DNA from: an uncultured Rubritalea sp.
GTDB lineage: Bacteria > Verrucomicrobiota > Verrucomicrobiia > Verrucomicrobiales > Akkermansiaceae
NCBI GenBank assembly: GCA_937923145.1
Contig: CALAJT010000011.1
Span: forward strand, 1 to 62,907
DNA length: 62,907 nt
Direction of reading: 5' to 3'
Shown piece by piece: positions 18,153-27,070 of this stretch. Positions within the stretch are counted from its first letter, which is position 1. Each line of letters opens with the position of its first letter. A program made the translations under genes and the position numbers. The notes beneath the pieces are model-generated. The model had not been told where the DNA came from. It saw only the letters and a list, made by a program, of their open reading frames with translations, and did no database searches.

Positions 18153-19508
18153 ATGATCTTTCAAAGTCTTACCCGTGGAAATGAAATAGGGTCCAATTCA
18201 TATTTTCTCGACACTGGCGACTGTCGCATCGTATTAGATGCTGGAATGCACCCTAAGGAGGAGGCTCCTGAGTCGCTCCCTAATTACCAAGAGCTTCCTA
18301 ATAATAGTGTGGATGCCATATTCCTCACCCACTCACATCTCGACCATGCAGGCACACTACCTGTGCTCATGCGTGATCAGCCAGAGGCTCCTGTCTACAT
18401 GACCGCGGCTACTGCAGCACTTACCGATGCTCTTCTGCATAACTCAGTAAATGTAATGCAATCTAAACGTATAGAACTCGGCATTACGGAATATCCTCTC
18501 TATGGTCACCGCGAATTAGACCGCATAGAGCTCCAGTGGCGACACAGAGAATATGAAGAGCGCATTGACCTCTCGCTAGAGACATCCGCCACTCTTTACG
18601 ATGCTGGTCATATCCTAGGTTCATCTGGAGTTATGATTGATAATGGTCAGACTCGGGTATTCTACACAGGCGATATTAATTTTGAAGATCAGACACTCAT
18701 CACAGGAGCTAAGTTCCCCGAAGAAAACATCGACACTCTCATCATCGAAACTACACGTGGAGCGACTGTGAGAGACCCTGATTACGAACGCGAAAAGGAA
18801 GAGCAAAGACTCTGTGACGCTATCTTAAAAACCATCGACCAAGGAGGCTCAGCACTCATCCCAGTATTCGCTATGGGCAAGACTCAGGAAGTCTTGACGA
18901 TGATTCATAAGTTCAAGGAATCAGGCAGACTCCCTGAGAAAGTTCCCGTCTTCATCGGTGGTCTAAGCACTAAGATGACTCTTCTTTTCGACGAATTTGC
19001 AGACTCAACCCCACGACAGCTACCTGGTTTCCAGATATTTGAAGACATGGATGTCCGCGCTGGCTCTAAGAAAGGATCTCGCAAACCGATCATGTATCAA
19101 AAAGGTGCCATCTACGCTCTATCTAGTGGCATGATGACTCCGAAGACGATCTCAAACGGATTTGCCCATACGTTTATATCTAACCCTAAAAATTCGCTTC
19201 TATTCGTAGGCTACGCTGCCCCTGATTCACCTGCTGGAGCTATCCGAGCTACACACAGAGGTAATATTATCGAACTTAGCCCTGAGCTAACTCCTGTGGT
19301 ATTCGATTGTGATATGGAAGAGTTTGATTTTTCAGGACACTCCACTCGTGATGCCCTGCTCGACTACATGCTAAAAGTAGCTCCTAAGAAAATCATACTC
19401 GTGCACGGTGATATAGAAGCCAGCCAATGGTTTGAAAAGCAACTTCATAAAAAGCTTCCAGATACAGAAGTCATTATTCCGATTCCTAAGAAACAATATC
19501 ATATTTAA
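18153..19508 (+). CDS. Metallo-beta-lactamase/beta-CASP nuclease family protein
   Basis: A zinc-dependent hydrolase related to CPSF73-type RNA-processing nucleases. Residues 1-~190 carry the MBL motifs THSHLDHAG, AGHILGSSG and YTGDIN. The beta-CASP insertion follows, with IPVFAMGKTQE. SGHS and VHGD then close the active site near 395 and 420. The 451-residue length fits the bacterial YSH1-like group. RNA cleavage or maturation in the cytoplasm is likely from family knowledge, but the physiological target is unknown. Confidence 0.88.
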   Translation: MIFQSLTRGNEIGSNSYFLDTGDCRIVLDAGMHPKEEAPESLPNYQELPNNSVDAIFLTHSHLDHAGTLPVLMRDQPEAPVYMTAATAALTDALLHNSVNVMQSKRIELGITEYPLYGHRELDRIELQWRHREYEERIDLSLETSATLYDAGHILGSSGVMIDNGQTRVFYTGDINFEDQTLITGAKFPEENIDTLIIETTRGATVRDPDYEREKEEQRLCDAILKTIDQGGSALIPVFAMGKTQEVLTMIHKFKESGRLPEKVPVFIGGLSTKMTLLFDEFADSTPRQLPGFQIFEDMDVRAGSKKGSRKPIMYQKGAIYALSSGMMTPKTISNGFAHTFISNPKNSLLFVGYAAPDSPAGAIRATHRGNIIELSPELTPVVFDCDMEEFDFSGHSTRDALLDYMLKVAPKKIILVHGDIEASQWFEKQLHKKLPDTEVIIPIPKKQYHI

Positions 19509-19580
19509 CTCATAAATTGAGCTAGACAGACAATGTTACCCGCTATAATTATCTTAAGTATATTCAAATAACTTATTCCT

Positions 19581-20405
19581 ATGAAATTATCACAACTCCG
19601 TTTTATCAGTATTTCCTCAGTGCTTGGCTTAGTGGCTATGACATCACTCGCTCACGCACAAATTAAGCCTCCTGCACAGATTCCTACTTCTCCTCAAAAA
19701 AATCCATCAGCGGCACCTGAGCTAAAAGTTTCGCCTGAAGAAATGCGTAAGGAGATCAGCTATGGACTCGGCTTTCAAAATGGTGAGCAATACGCATCAC
19801 ATGGATTCCAAGCATCGGATTTGAACAAGGATGCATATCTACGTGGATTACTCGAAGCTCTCAATAAGAAAGACTATTCGTCTGATCCGCAGAAATTTGA
19901 TGCAGCTATGAGAGCATTCGATAAGCTCGTCAGCGAGCGTGAAACGAATTTAGCAAAGAAGAACGCAGCAGAAGAGAAAGCATTCTTTGAAAAAAATGGT
20001 AAGCGTCAAGAGGTAGTCACTACTAAATCAGGACTCCAATACGAAATTCTTAAAAAAGGAACAGGTAAGAAATACACGCAGCCAGCTGGTGTGATCAATG
20101 GAATGGATGCGCAAACCGAGTTTCAAGTATTCACAAGCACGACTCTACTAGACGGTACTGTTCTCAATGAAAACAAATCTGACAAGCCTGAACGCTATTC
20201 TCTACAAGTCATCCAAGGTCTCGCTGAGGCGCTTAAGCTAATGCCTATTGGGTCAAAATGGAAGCTCTACGTACCTAGTAAACTAGCATTCGGTGCTCGA
20301 CGATTCGGCGCTAAAGTAGGACCTAACTCCGTGATCGTTTATGCTATCGAACTCAAGGATATACAAGTTCGTACTGCGCCTCCACAGGCTCCACTGCAGC
20401 GATAG
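19581..20405 (+). CDS. Exported FKBP-like protein with degenerate active site
   Basis: The signal peptide ends AHA before Q27. Residues ~50-150 form the helical dimerisation arm typical of Mip/FkpA-type proteins (RKEISYGLGFQNGEQYASHG). The FKBP domain follows VVTTKSGLQYEILKKGTGKK. Key active-site positions have changed: the usual VHYTG is replaced (around FQVFTSTTLLDG), the FD of the pocket reads VLNEN, and the VIxGW tryptophan is leucine (VIQGLAEAL). It probably acts as a periplasmic chaperone without prolyl-isomerase activity. The intact paralogue lies at 25480. Confidence 0.8.
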   Translation: MKLSQLRFISISSVLGLVAMTSLAHAQIKPPAQIPTSPQKNPSAAPELKVSPEEMRKEISYGLGFQNGEQYASHGFQASDLNKDAYLRGLLEALNKKDYSSDPQKFDAAMRAFDKLVSERETNLAKKNAAEEKAFFEKNGKRQEVVTTKSGLQYEILKKGTGKKYTQPAGVINGMDAQTEFQVFTSTTLLDGTVLNENKSDKPERYSLQVIQGLAEALKLMPIGSKWKLYVPSKLAFGARRFGAKVGPNSVIVYAIELKDIQVRTAPPQAPLQR

Positions 20406-20443
20406 CATTTTTACCTTAGCTCAAGAAAACGTATATTTTTCAC

Positions 20444-20932
20444 ATGAAGTTTCCAAAAATAAGAACAGGTATCGGATATGATGTGCATCAATTCGCCCCT
20501 AACAGAAAGTGTATTCTAGGTGGCGTAGACATACCTTCAGAGATGGGATTACTTGGTCATTCAGATGCTGATGTGCTCTGTCATGCTATTGCTGACGCTC
20601 TTCTAGGCGCACTGGGGCTACCTGACATTGGATTCTATTTCCCACCAGAAGACGATTCTATCGAAGGCATCTGCTCGCTAGACATCCTCAAGAAATGTCG
20701 CTCACTAGCAGAGGAACATGGAGCAGAGATTCAGAATGTGGACTCAGCGCTCGTAGCTGAAGCCCCGAAGATCATGCCTCACTTAGTTCCTATGAAAGAA
20801 AACATTTCCAAAGCACTAGGTATCAGACCTCAGCAAGTAGGCATTAAAGCAACCACTAATGAGACTATGGGATTCGTAGGTCGTAAAGAAGGTATTGCGG
20901 CAATGGCTACGACCTGTATAGTGATCGAGTGA
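20444..20932 (+). CDS. ispF: 2-C-methyl-D-erythritol 2,4-cyclodiphosphate synthase
   Basis: IspF makes the cyclic diphosphate of the MEP isoprenoid pathway. The zinc-binding GIGYDVHQF and LGHSDADVLCHAIADALLGALG segments are intact, as is the C-terminal KATTNETMGFVGRKEGIAAMA. The length of 162 residues is typical. radC follows with an overlap of the stop codon (GTGA) if translation of radC starts at 20929. Confidence 0.97.
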   Translation: MKFPKIRTGIGYDVHQFAPNRKCILGGVDIPSEMGLLGHSDADVLCHAIADALLGALGLPDIGFYFPPEDDSIEGICSLDILKKCRSLAEEHGAEIQNVDSALVAEAPKIMPHLVPMKENISKALGIRPQQVGIKATTNETMGFVGRKEGIAAMATTCIVIE

Positions 20933-21618
20933 ACATGATAAATGACCTCCCCCAGGACCAACGTCCCAGGGAGAAACTCGCCAAGCACGGAGCTGGCACA
21001 CTTAGCGACGCTGAACTCATCGCTATATTTTTACGTGTAGGAGTGAAGGGTCAAAGTGCGATAGAGATCGGCAGACGCCTTATCGAAACCTATGGTGGTC
21101 TAAGTCAGATAAGTAGACTTTCACCATCAGACTTAGAAGCCGAGCATGGACTCGGACCTGCCAAGGCAGCCCAACTCTGTGCATCATTCGAGATCGCTAG
21201 TCGTATCGCTAAGGACTCTATGAAATCTGCATCGATCAATGATCCTGAAAAAATCTATAATTTTATGGCTCCGCAGCTTCGCTTGCAGGACACGGAGAGC
21301 CTCTATGTTCTATTAGTCGATACACAGCTACATCACACCCGCACTTTTACAATTTCCCAAGGTACTGTAAATCTAACAGTATGCCATCCTCGTGACATTC
21401 TAAGACCTGTTATCCAACATCAAGCCTACGGATTTGTTCTTGTACATAATCACCCAAGCGGAAATCCAGAGCCAAGCTTTCAGGATGATAGGATGACCAA
21501 GGATATCGTCAAAGCTGCTGAGCTAATGCAGCTAAGATTCGTAGATCACGTCATCATCGGACAGAGTATTGATGGACGTGAGCCGTATTACTCTTATCGA
21601 GAAGACGGCAAGCTGTAA
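20929..21618 (+). CDS. radC: RadC-family JAB1/MPN domain protein
   Basis: RadC homologues have an N-terminal helix-hairpin-helix region (LSPSDLEAEHGLGPAKAAQL) and a C-terminal JAMM metalloprotease-like domain with VHNHPSGNPEPSFQDD. The biochemical role is unsettled despite the DNA-repair name. Translation may start at GTG 20929, overlapping the ispF stop, or at ATG 20935 (MINDLPQDQRPRE). The second fits the usual family start. The gene is co-oriented with ispF. Confidence 0.93.
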   Translation: MNMINDLPQDQRPREKLAKHGAGTLSDAELIAIFLRVGVKGQSAIEIGRRLIETYGGLSQISRLSPSDLEAEHGLGPAKAAQLCASFEIASRIAKDSMKSASINDPEKIYNFMAPQLRLQDTESLYVLLVDTQLHHTRTFTISQGTVNLTVCHPRDILRPVIQHQAYGFVLVHNHPSGNPEPSFQDDRMTKDIVKAAELMQLRFVDHVIIGQSIDGREPYYSYREDGKL

Positions 21619-22110
21619 TTACATATTACGTAGAAACTTAGCTCCTATCTTATCGCATTTGATAATAACATAGGCACCACCTAGAATCATTATAGAACAT
21701 GTTAAAATGTAGAGGCTATCACTGATTGAGAGATCGAACCCGATCTCTCCAGTCGACCCATCAGGGTTTGTGGAAGATCTGTAAATGATTTGATTTAACA
21801 GATCTGAAATCTTAGACACTCCCCAGGCAATTATCACCACACCTGTACAAAAGATCACGGCGATGTTAAGATTTACATTTTTAGCCCCCTCTTTTTCGCC
21901 CACCAATAGCTGGGCGATTTTAGGAGCTATTAGGAAAATAAATATGGCTAATAATAGTTGGATTAATACGTAAATCAGCCCCATAAATTTCATATTACTC
22001 GAATCTTGATAAAAAGTTAGCCATGCTAAGGTCGTGTCTACAACCTTGAAAACATGATAGATACCGATCAGACGAATTAATGCCGTCAATAATGTGTGAA
22101 GTGAAGTCAT
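21619..22110 (-). CDS. Four-helix membrane protein of unknown function
   Basis: It has 163 residues with about four predicted membrane helices (near 5-30, 42-65, 82-100 and 130-150) and no recognisable motif. Its start codon overlaps the stop of the small gene upstream (TAATG on the minus strand at 22112-22108), so the two are probably translated in tandem. The function is unknown. Confidence 0.6.
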   Translation of the reverse strand: MTSLHTLLTALIRLIGIYHVFKVVDTTLAWLTFYQDSSNMKFMGLIYVLIQLLLAIFIFLIAPKIAQLLVGEKEGAKNVNLNIAVIFCTGVVIIAWGVSKISDLLNQIIYRSSTNPDGSTGEIGFDLSISDSLYILTCSIMILGGAYVIIKCDKIGAKFLRNM

Positions 22111-22247
22111 TATTTATTAGTTGTTTTAGATTCTTTTCCAGCTTTGCGATTGAGCATCAACGCTCTGGCTACCAATCCAGCAATCATGAGCGCTATACCA
22201 CCTAGGAACAATCCTTCTCCACCTTCTTTACCACCTGGATTTATCAT
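22110..22247 (-). CDS. 45-residue small membrane protein
   Basis: The minus-strand ATG at 22247 opens 45 codons ending TAA at 22110. The start is MINPGGKEGGEGLFLGG, followed by one hydrophobic helix (LFLGGIALMIAGLVARALML) and a basic tail NRKAGKESKTTNK, so the tail probably faces the cytoplasm. The stop overlaps the next start (TAATG). That coupling and the clean membrane helix argue that it is a real gene. The function is unknown. Confidence 0.55.
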   Translation of the reverse strand: MINPGGKEGGEGLFLGGIALMIAGLVARALMLNRKAGKESKTTNK

Positions 22248-22309
22248 GTAGTGAATTTAGCAGAGTTTTTATTCAATTAAAGCGTCTAGCTAGATTCTAA
22301 ATGATGCGC

Positions 22310-23305
22310 CTAGAAGCCCACACGATTTTCTCTAATAGCAGTGGAGAATTTTTTTCTTTCTGTGACTTTACCAGCAGCCTCATTTATGTGAGCTTGTTGG
22401 TTGTAGTCTTTGAATGAAAGCCCATTAGTTACGAACGCATTTTTCTCATGAAGATAGCTATCTAAGTAGCCATTAAGAATGATACGATAGTCGAAATCTC
22501 TACGTTCTTCCTCTGGTATCTGAGCTCTCAGACTAGTCGTACAATTCGCAAAAATCACGTTGTAGAATTTAGGGTTTTTGTGAGTATCGTTTGCAGCATC
22601 GATGAGTTCTTGAAGATAGAAGCGGCATCTTTCTGGGCTTAAGTTAAATCGATAGAGGAATACAGGTTCTTTGCGAATCTCTGTTCTAACAGCTACAAGA
22701 TCTTCTTCTGAACCAAAGATGTATTGAAGCTCAAACATCTTGTAAAGCCCTCCAACGGGAGTGAAATCTTCTCCCTTTTCACGTCTAGCTTCTATGGATA
22801 AACAAAGTCTACCTTCATCTCCAAAATCAAATGAGAGAATAGTGTGGGCTAGCACGTCACCTCCAAAAGCATCAAAAAACAGATCGATGCTTTTAAGTTT
22901 ACTCAGTCTATAGCTACGAGTTTCCCACTGCTCTACAGAGCCTGTATCCGAATGAATAAAGTTTCTAAATTGATGAAAGGTTAGTTTATCTCCATCAATA
23001 TCTACAACACCAGATTTACTGAACTCTGATTCCCAGTCACGCTCATTAGATGCCGTAATCATGGAGCGTGATATGATTACTGTAGCAAAAGCGATAACTA
23101 GAAAAGTATACTTTTTCACACTATCTAAGCTAGATCTAACAAGATAAACAACAAGCCCCAGCCAAAGCAGAGCGATAACAATATTTACAAAAGAACCTGC
23201 GCTAGAAGGTCCGTCAATATAGATGGCGCCGACATGGTAAAGTGTGGCTGAAAATAATGTGGAGTATGCTAAAATTTTCCATACGCGATTTGTAAAGTTG
23301 TTCAT
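22310..23305 (-). CDS. DUF4105-containing membrane protein
   Basis: The N-terminus has three hydrophobic segments (residues ~10-30, 35-55 and 65-85). Residues ~150-300 resemble the DUF4105 domain, including LSFDFGDEGRLCLSIEARREK and the NCTTSLRAQI segment with its conserved Asn-Cys, which recalls a papain-like active site. Homologous domains are found in outer-membrane or periplasmic proteins of Bacteroidota and Proteobacteria. The substrate is unknown. It is followed upstream on the same strand by the cysteine desulfurase gene with a seven-base gap. Confidence 0.75.
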   Translation of the reverse strand: MNNFTNRVWKILAYSTLFSATLYHVGAIYIDGPSSAGSFVNIVIALLWLGLVVYLVRSSLDSVKKYTFLVIAFATVIISRSMITASNERDWESEFSKSGVVDIDGDKLTFHQFRNFIHSDTGSVEQWETRSYRLSKLKSIDLFFDAFGGDVLAHTILSFDFGDEGRLCLSIEARREKGEDFTPVGGLYKMFELQYIFGSEEDLVAVRTEIRKEPVFLYRFNLSPERCRFYLQELIDAANDTHKNPKFYNVIFANCTTSLRAQIPEEERRDFDYRIILNGYLDSYLHEKNAFVTNGLSFKDYNQQAHINEAAGKVTERKKFSTAIRENRVGF

Positions 23306-23312
23306 ACACTAA

Positions 23313-24497
23313 CTAACTCGTGTAGATCGTCACAGGTCCCACTCCGCCTCTGCCCTGCACTCGGCGAAGCTTATTGACTGCCTTGACGATCATTTCTACT
23401 GCTGTATCTATTTCTTCTTTGGTTGTAAAAATAGATAATGAAATTCTTAAGCTACTATTAGCTCTTTCATTAGAAAATCCCATTGCTTTTTGAACATGTG
23501 ATGGTTGTTGTTTGCCAGTCATACATGCGGAACCTGCTGAACAAGCTACTCCATATTCATCTAACAGAATCAATAATCCAGAAGCTTCACAGTCTTCGAA
23601 TGATAGATGAGCAGTATTTTTAGTGCGATGTTCTTTAGCTCCATTTATCTGAACTCCTTCGAGCTTTTTTTGCAGTTCGGCTTCTAAATAATCTCGTAAT
23701 TCAGCTATACCATCATGCCCATCTTTTTCTAAACATGTCTGCATGATCTCCGCAGCCTTACCCATACCTACTATGGATGCTACATTCTCAGTTCCGCTTC
23801 GCATCCCCCGCTCTTGACCACCGCCTTTTAGCAATGGTTCGAATCTTAAGCCACTTCGTATGTAGAGCGCTCCAATGCCTTTTGGTGCATGGAATTTATG
23901 ACCTGAGATGGAAAGGAAGTCTACCGGCACGTCCTTTATGTTTACTGCTGTTTTACCCACTGCCTGAATCGCATCAGTATGGAATATCACACCTGCTTGC
24001 TGAGCTAGTTCACATGCTTCGGCTATTGGCTGGATGATTCCTGTTTCGTTGTTTGCCCACATTATGGTAGCTAGTAGAACATCGTCTTGCTCTACAGCTT
24101 TTTTCCAAGCTGTTAGATCAAGCCTCCCTCCCTCATCGACTCCTATTTTTTCAATCGTAAATCCAAATCGTTTCTCTAGATCTTCACAGACTCTGAGAAT
24201 AGCACTGTGTTCTATCAGGCTAGTAACAATACGTTTCTTATCACCACACATTGTCGCTAGAGAATACATTACAGCGTTATTTGCCTCTGTGCCGCAGCCA
24301 GTGAAGTAGATATCTTGAGACTGAGCGCCAATCAGACTCGCCATTTGCTCACGAGCTTTCTCTACCCCTAGCTTGACCGACTTCCCAGCTCTGTATCCAC
24401 TCGATGGATTAAAGCATTGATCAGTGAGATACGGCATCATTGTATCTAACACTTCTGGGTGGACTTGCGTGGTCGCATTACTATCTAAGTAGATCAT
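23313..24497 (-). CDS. Cysteine desulfurase (NifS/IscS family)
   Basis: This PLP enzyme takes sulfur from cysteine for Fe-S clusters and thio-modified tRNA. Visible features are the N-terminal IYLDSNATTQVHPEVLDTM, the PLP lysine in SISGHKFHAPKGIGALY, and the catalytic cysteine loop YGVACSAGSACMTGKQQPSHV. It has 394 residues with a slightly longer C-terminus than IscS. No iscU or sufBCD is adjacent. mnmA elsewhere in the window is one plausible sulfur recipient. Confidence 0.93.
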   Translation of the reverse strand: MIYLDSNATTQVHPEVLDTMMPYLTDQCFNPSSGYRAGKSVKLGVEKAREQMASLIGAQSQDIYFTGCGTEANNAVMYSLATMCGDKKRIVTSLIEHSAILRVCEDLEKRFGFTIEKIGVDEGGRLDLTAWKKAVEQDDVLLATIMWANNETGIIQPIAEACELAQQAGVIFHTDAIQAVGKTAVNIKDVPVDFLSISGHKFHAPKGIGALYIRSGLRFEPLLKGGGQERGMRSGTENVASIVGMGKAAEIMQTCLEKDGHDGIAELRDYLEAELQKKLEGVQINGAKEHRTKNTAHLSFEDCEASGLLILLDEYGVACSAGSACMTGKQQPSHVQKAMGFSNERANSSLRISLSIFTTKEEIDTAVEMIVKAVNKLRRVQGRGGVGPVTIYTS

Positions 24498-24566
24498 GGC
24501 GATACCCTAGCAAGAAATTCACCGCTTTCAACATGACAATCTAGGAAAAGTAATTACTCTGCCGCT

Positions 24567-25292
24567 ATGAGTGATTCACACCATCCTACTGAAGCTAATG
24601 AAGCTAATGAGCCTGCTGAAGCTAAAGAGCCTTTAGAGATACTATACCAAGACGACAGTCTCGTAGTGATCCATAAGCCAGCTGGTCATATGGTGCACCC
24701 TGCAGAGGAACCTAAGGAGGGAGATCTCATCGCCATGAAGATCCTACGTGATCAGATAGGCAAGTTAGTCTACAGCATTCACAGGATAGATCGGCCTACA
24801 GCCGGAGTGCTACTCTTCGGTATTGATCGCGAAGTATCCAAATCACTTCACAAAAACCTAGCTGATCATGCCATGCAGAAAGTCTACTGGGCAGTCGTTG
24901 AAGGAGAGCCAGAACAAGATAAATGGAGCTGTCATGCTACGATACAGAAGCACGAAGACGCGCCTATACGAGATGCGCATACTGATTTTAGAGTTATGAA
25001 AACTATCGTGCATCGTTCAGGAAAAGTGATCTCTCTTATCGAGGCCATTCCGCACACAGGAAGATTTCACCAAATTCGTAGGCATTTGTTAGATGCTGGT
25101 CACCCTATCATCGGAGACTACCGCTATGCAGGAATTGAAGAATGTAACAACAACGGCAAGCACCTAGACACAGGCTCCAGAATGCTCTTACTAGCTAAAT
25201 CTCTCAGATTAGAGCATCCTAAAACGGGAAAGACTATCTACGCAGAAACTTCTGATCCCCTGATTGATCAGCTTTTAAGTGACGACGAATAG
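24567..25292 (+). CDS. RluA-family pseudouridine synthase (TruC-like)
   Basis: It isomerises uridine to pseudouridine in RNA. The catalytic motif is YSIHRIDRPTAGVLLFGID with the nucleophilic aspartate, preceded by VVIHKPAGHMVHP and followed by EAIPHTGRFHQIRRH. The HRIDRPTAGV form and the short length without an S4 domain resemble TruC, which modifies tRNA position 65. The N-terminus carries a degenerate repeat of Glu/Ala/Asn (EANEANEPAEAKEP) that is not part of the fold. Confidence 0.85.
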   Translation: MSDSHHPTEANEANEPAEAKEPLEILYQDDSLVVIHKPAGHMVHPAEEPKEGDLIAMKILRDQIGKLVYSIHRIDRPTAGVLLFGIDREVSKSLHKNLADHAMQKVYWAVVEGEPEQDKWSCHATIQKHEDAPIRDAHTDFRVMKTIVHRSGKVISLIEAIPHTGRFHQIRRHLLDAGHPIIGDYRYAGIEECNNNGKHLDTGSRMLLLAKSLRLEHPKTGKTIYAETSDPLIDQLLSDDE

Positions 25293-25479
25293 AGCCATTC
25301 TCAAAGTCAGATATAGAGGCTGACAAACAATCACAGAAATGTAATCCATGGTATCCCCTCAAGTGTTGCCTTTGCTATGATCCTACCCAGATGACTCTAA
25401 CATGACAAGTGATGGCTTTTATGAATAGTCACCAGTTATTTTTCTGGTCATTCATCTCATTCCCACGTTCATTCTGCGC

Positions 25480-26070
25480 ATGGAATTAGATGAAGCATTG
25501 GACATGGTAAGTTATAAGTTAGGTCTGAGATTTGGTGAAGCAGCTGGATCAGATCCACTATTTAGTATATCAGCTATCCAGCAAGCGGTTGAGGACAAGA
25601 AAAATGGGACTGAGCGTGAGATAGACCTCAAGGAATATATGGCAGCTACAAAAATGGTATCGGCTGAGAGATCCAGGCAATTTAAAGTTAGCAATGAAGA
25701 GTATTTGGCATCTAACAGAGACAATGAAGGAGTTGTCACCACGAAAAGTGGTTTACAATATAAAGTCATAGAATCAGGCAATGGCAAACGCCCTAATAAT
25801 AGTAATTCAGTCACTGTCCACTACACAGGTAAACTCACTGATGGAATGGTTTTTGATAGCAGCGTGGAGCGTGGGGAGCCGGCTACATTTGGCGTAGATC
25901 AAGTGATTGCTGGATGGACAGAAGCTCTTCAGCTAATGCCACTAGGTTCAAAATGGCAGCTCTACATCCCGCAAGAGCTTGGATATGGTGACCGTGGAGT
26001 TGGTAGCGACATTCCCCCGTTTGCCACTTTAGTGTTCGATGTTGAGTTATTAGAGATCGAAAAAGGCTAA
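25480..26070 (+). CDS. FKBP-type peptidyl-prolyl cis-trans isomerase
   Basis: It has 196 residues, with an N-terminal helical dimerisation arm (residues ~5-80, starting LDEALDMVSYKLGLRFG) and a full FKBP domain: VTVHYTGKLTDGMVFDSSVE, VIAGWTEALQLMPLG and the PQELGYGD loop. All pocket residues are present, in contrast to the exported paralogue at 19581. There is no signal peptide from this start, so a cytoplasmic FklB-like role is likely. The first residues MELDEAL match the family start, although a longer leader upstream cannot be excluded. Confidence 0.9.
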   Translation: MELDEALDMVSYKLGLRFGEAAGSDPLFSISAIQQAVEDKKNGTEREIDLKEYMAATKMVSAERSRQFKVSNEEYLASNRDNEGVVTTKSGLQYKVIESGNGKRPNNSNSVTVHYTGKLTDGMVFDSSVERGEPATFGVDQVIAGWTEALQLMPLGSKWQLYIPQELGYGDRGVGSDIPPFATLVFDVELLEIEKG

Positions 26071-26131
26071 ATCATAGCTTTTCATCTAAAATTTAGCCGT
26101 ATAGAGTATATAATATAACTAGATAATTATT

Positions 26132-27070
26132 ATGCGTTGGAAAGGGAGAAGACAAAGTTCAAATGTAGAAGATCGCCGAGGGGAATCCGTTCCTGCTGGG
26201 AGAAGAGGTATGGGTATCGCTGGCGGTGCTGGTATTGCTAAAGTATTATTTTCATTACTCTCTAGATCGAGTGGTAAGACACGTATTGTAATCATCATTA
26301 TTGCTGTCATTGGCTTCGTCCTGTTTAAGGATAAGCTTCTCGGCACAGCCGGTGGACAACAAGCGAGCTCTGGTAAAGCAAATGTCGAACAGAGCGGCAA
26401 GGTCGGTAAGGACGATGAACATCGTGCATTTATCTCTGCTGTATTGGGAGCAAATGAAGATATATGGAAACGTCTCTATCCTCAGACATTTAATAGTCGA
26501 TATGAGCCAGCTAAACTAGTGATCTACAATGTGGGCACCAAAATGGGTGGAGGCAGTGTAGCAGATGCTAGAATGGGACCATTCTATCTACCTTTTGACA
26601 AAACAATTTATCTTGATCCATCATTCTTCACAGACATGGAACAGAAGTTCGGAGTGGAGGGTGACTTCGCTAGAGCTTACGTGATATCTCACGAGTTTGG
26701 TCATCACTTACAAACTCTTATGGGACGCACTCAGAAATTACACAGCCAACACGGCAAAATTTCTAAGACAACATATAACCAAGAGTCCGTTCGTCTTGAA
26801 CTACATGCAGACTTCCTTGCAGGAATTTTCGCTCACCATGATGACAAGAATTTCAACTCTCTAGATCAATCAGACATCCAAGAAGCTATACGCTGTGCTA
26901 AGGCAATTGGTGATGATCGACTTCAGCAACAAGCTGGTGGCACAATACGCCCAGACCACTTTACTCACGGAACTTCTGAACAACGTGCTAAATGGTTTAT
27001 GGCTGGCTATACTTCTGGCGACCCTAGAGATGGTGAGCAGATCTACAGTATGCCTTACACTCGACTTTAG
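26132..27070 (+). CDS. Neutral zinc metallopeptidase (YpfJ/KPN_02809 family)
   Basis: The N-terminus MRWKGRRQSSNVEDRRG is the family hallmark, followed by one membrane helix (~50-65). The peptidase-like domain has AYVISHEFGHHLQTLMG with the zinc-binding HEFGHH and a downstream glutamate in the SVRLELHADFLAG stretch. Length (312) is typical. Members are inner-membrane anchored; the substrate is unknown. A TATAAT-like box lies about 20 bases upstream. The next gene starts inside its stop codon (TAGTG). Confidence 0.9.
   Translation: MRWKGRRQSSNVEDRRGESVPAGRRGMGIAGGAGIAKVLFSLLSRSSGKTRIVIIIIAVIGFVLFKDKLLGTAGGQQASSGKANVEQSGKVGKDDEHRAFISAVLGANEDIWKRLYPQTFNSRYEPAKLVIYNVGTKMGGGSVADARMGPFYLPFDKTIYLDPSFFTDMEQKFGVEGDFARAYVISHEFGHHLQTLMGRTQKLHSQHGKISKTTYNQESVRLELHADFLAGIFAHHDDKNFNSLDQSDIQEAIRCAKAIGDDRLQQQAGGTIRPDHFTHGTSEQRAKWFMAGYTSGDPRDGEQIYSMPYTRL

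Noticed and set aside
24582-24626. Repeats in the 5-prime end of the pseudouridine synthase gene as a mobile repeat
   Set aside because: It is a short degenerate Glu/Ala/Asn codon repeat within a coding leader, best explained as low-complexity coding sequence.
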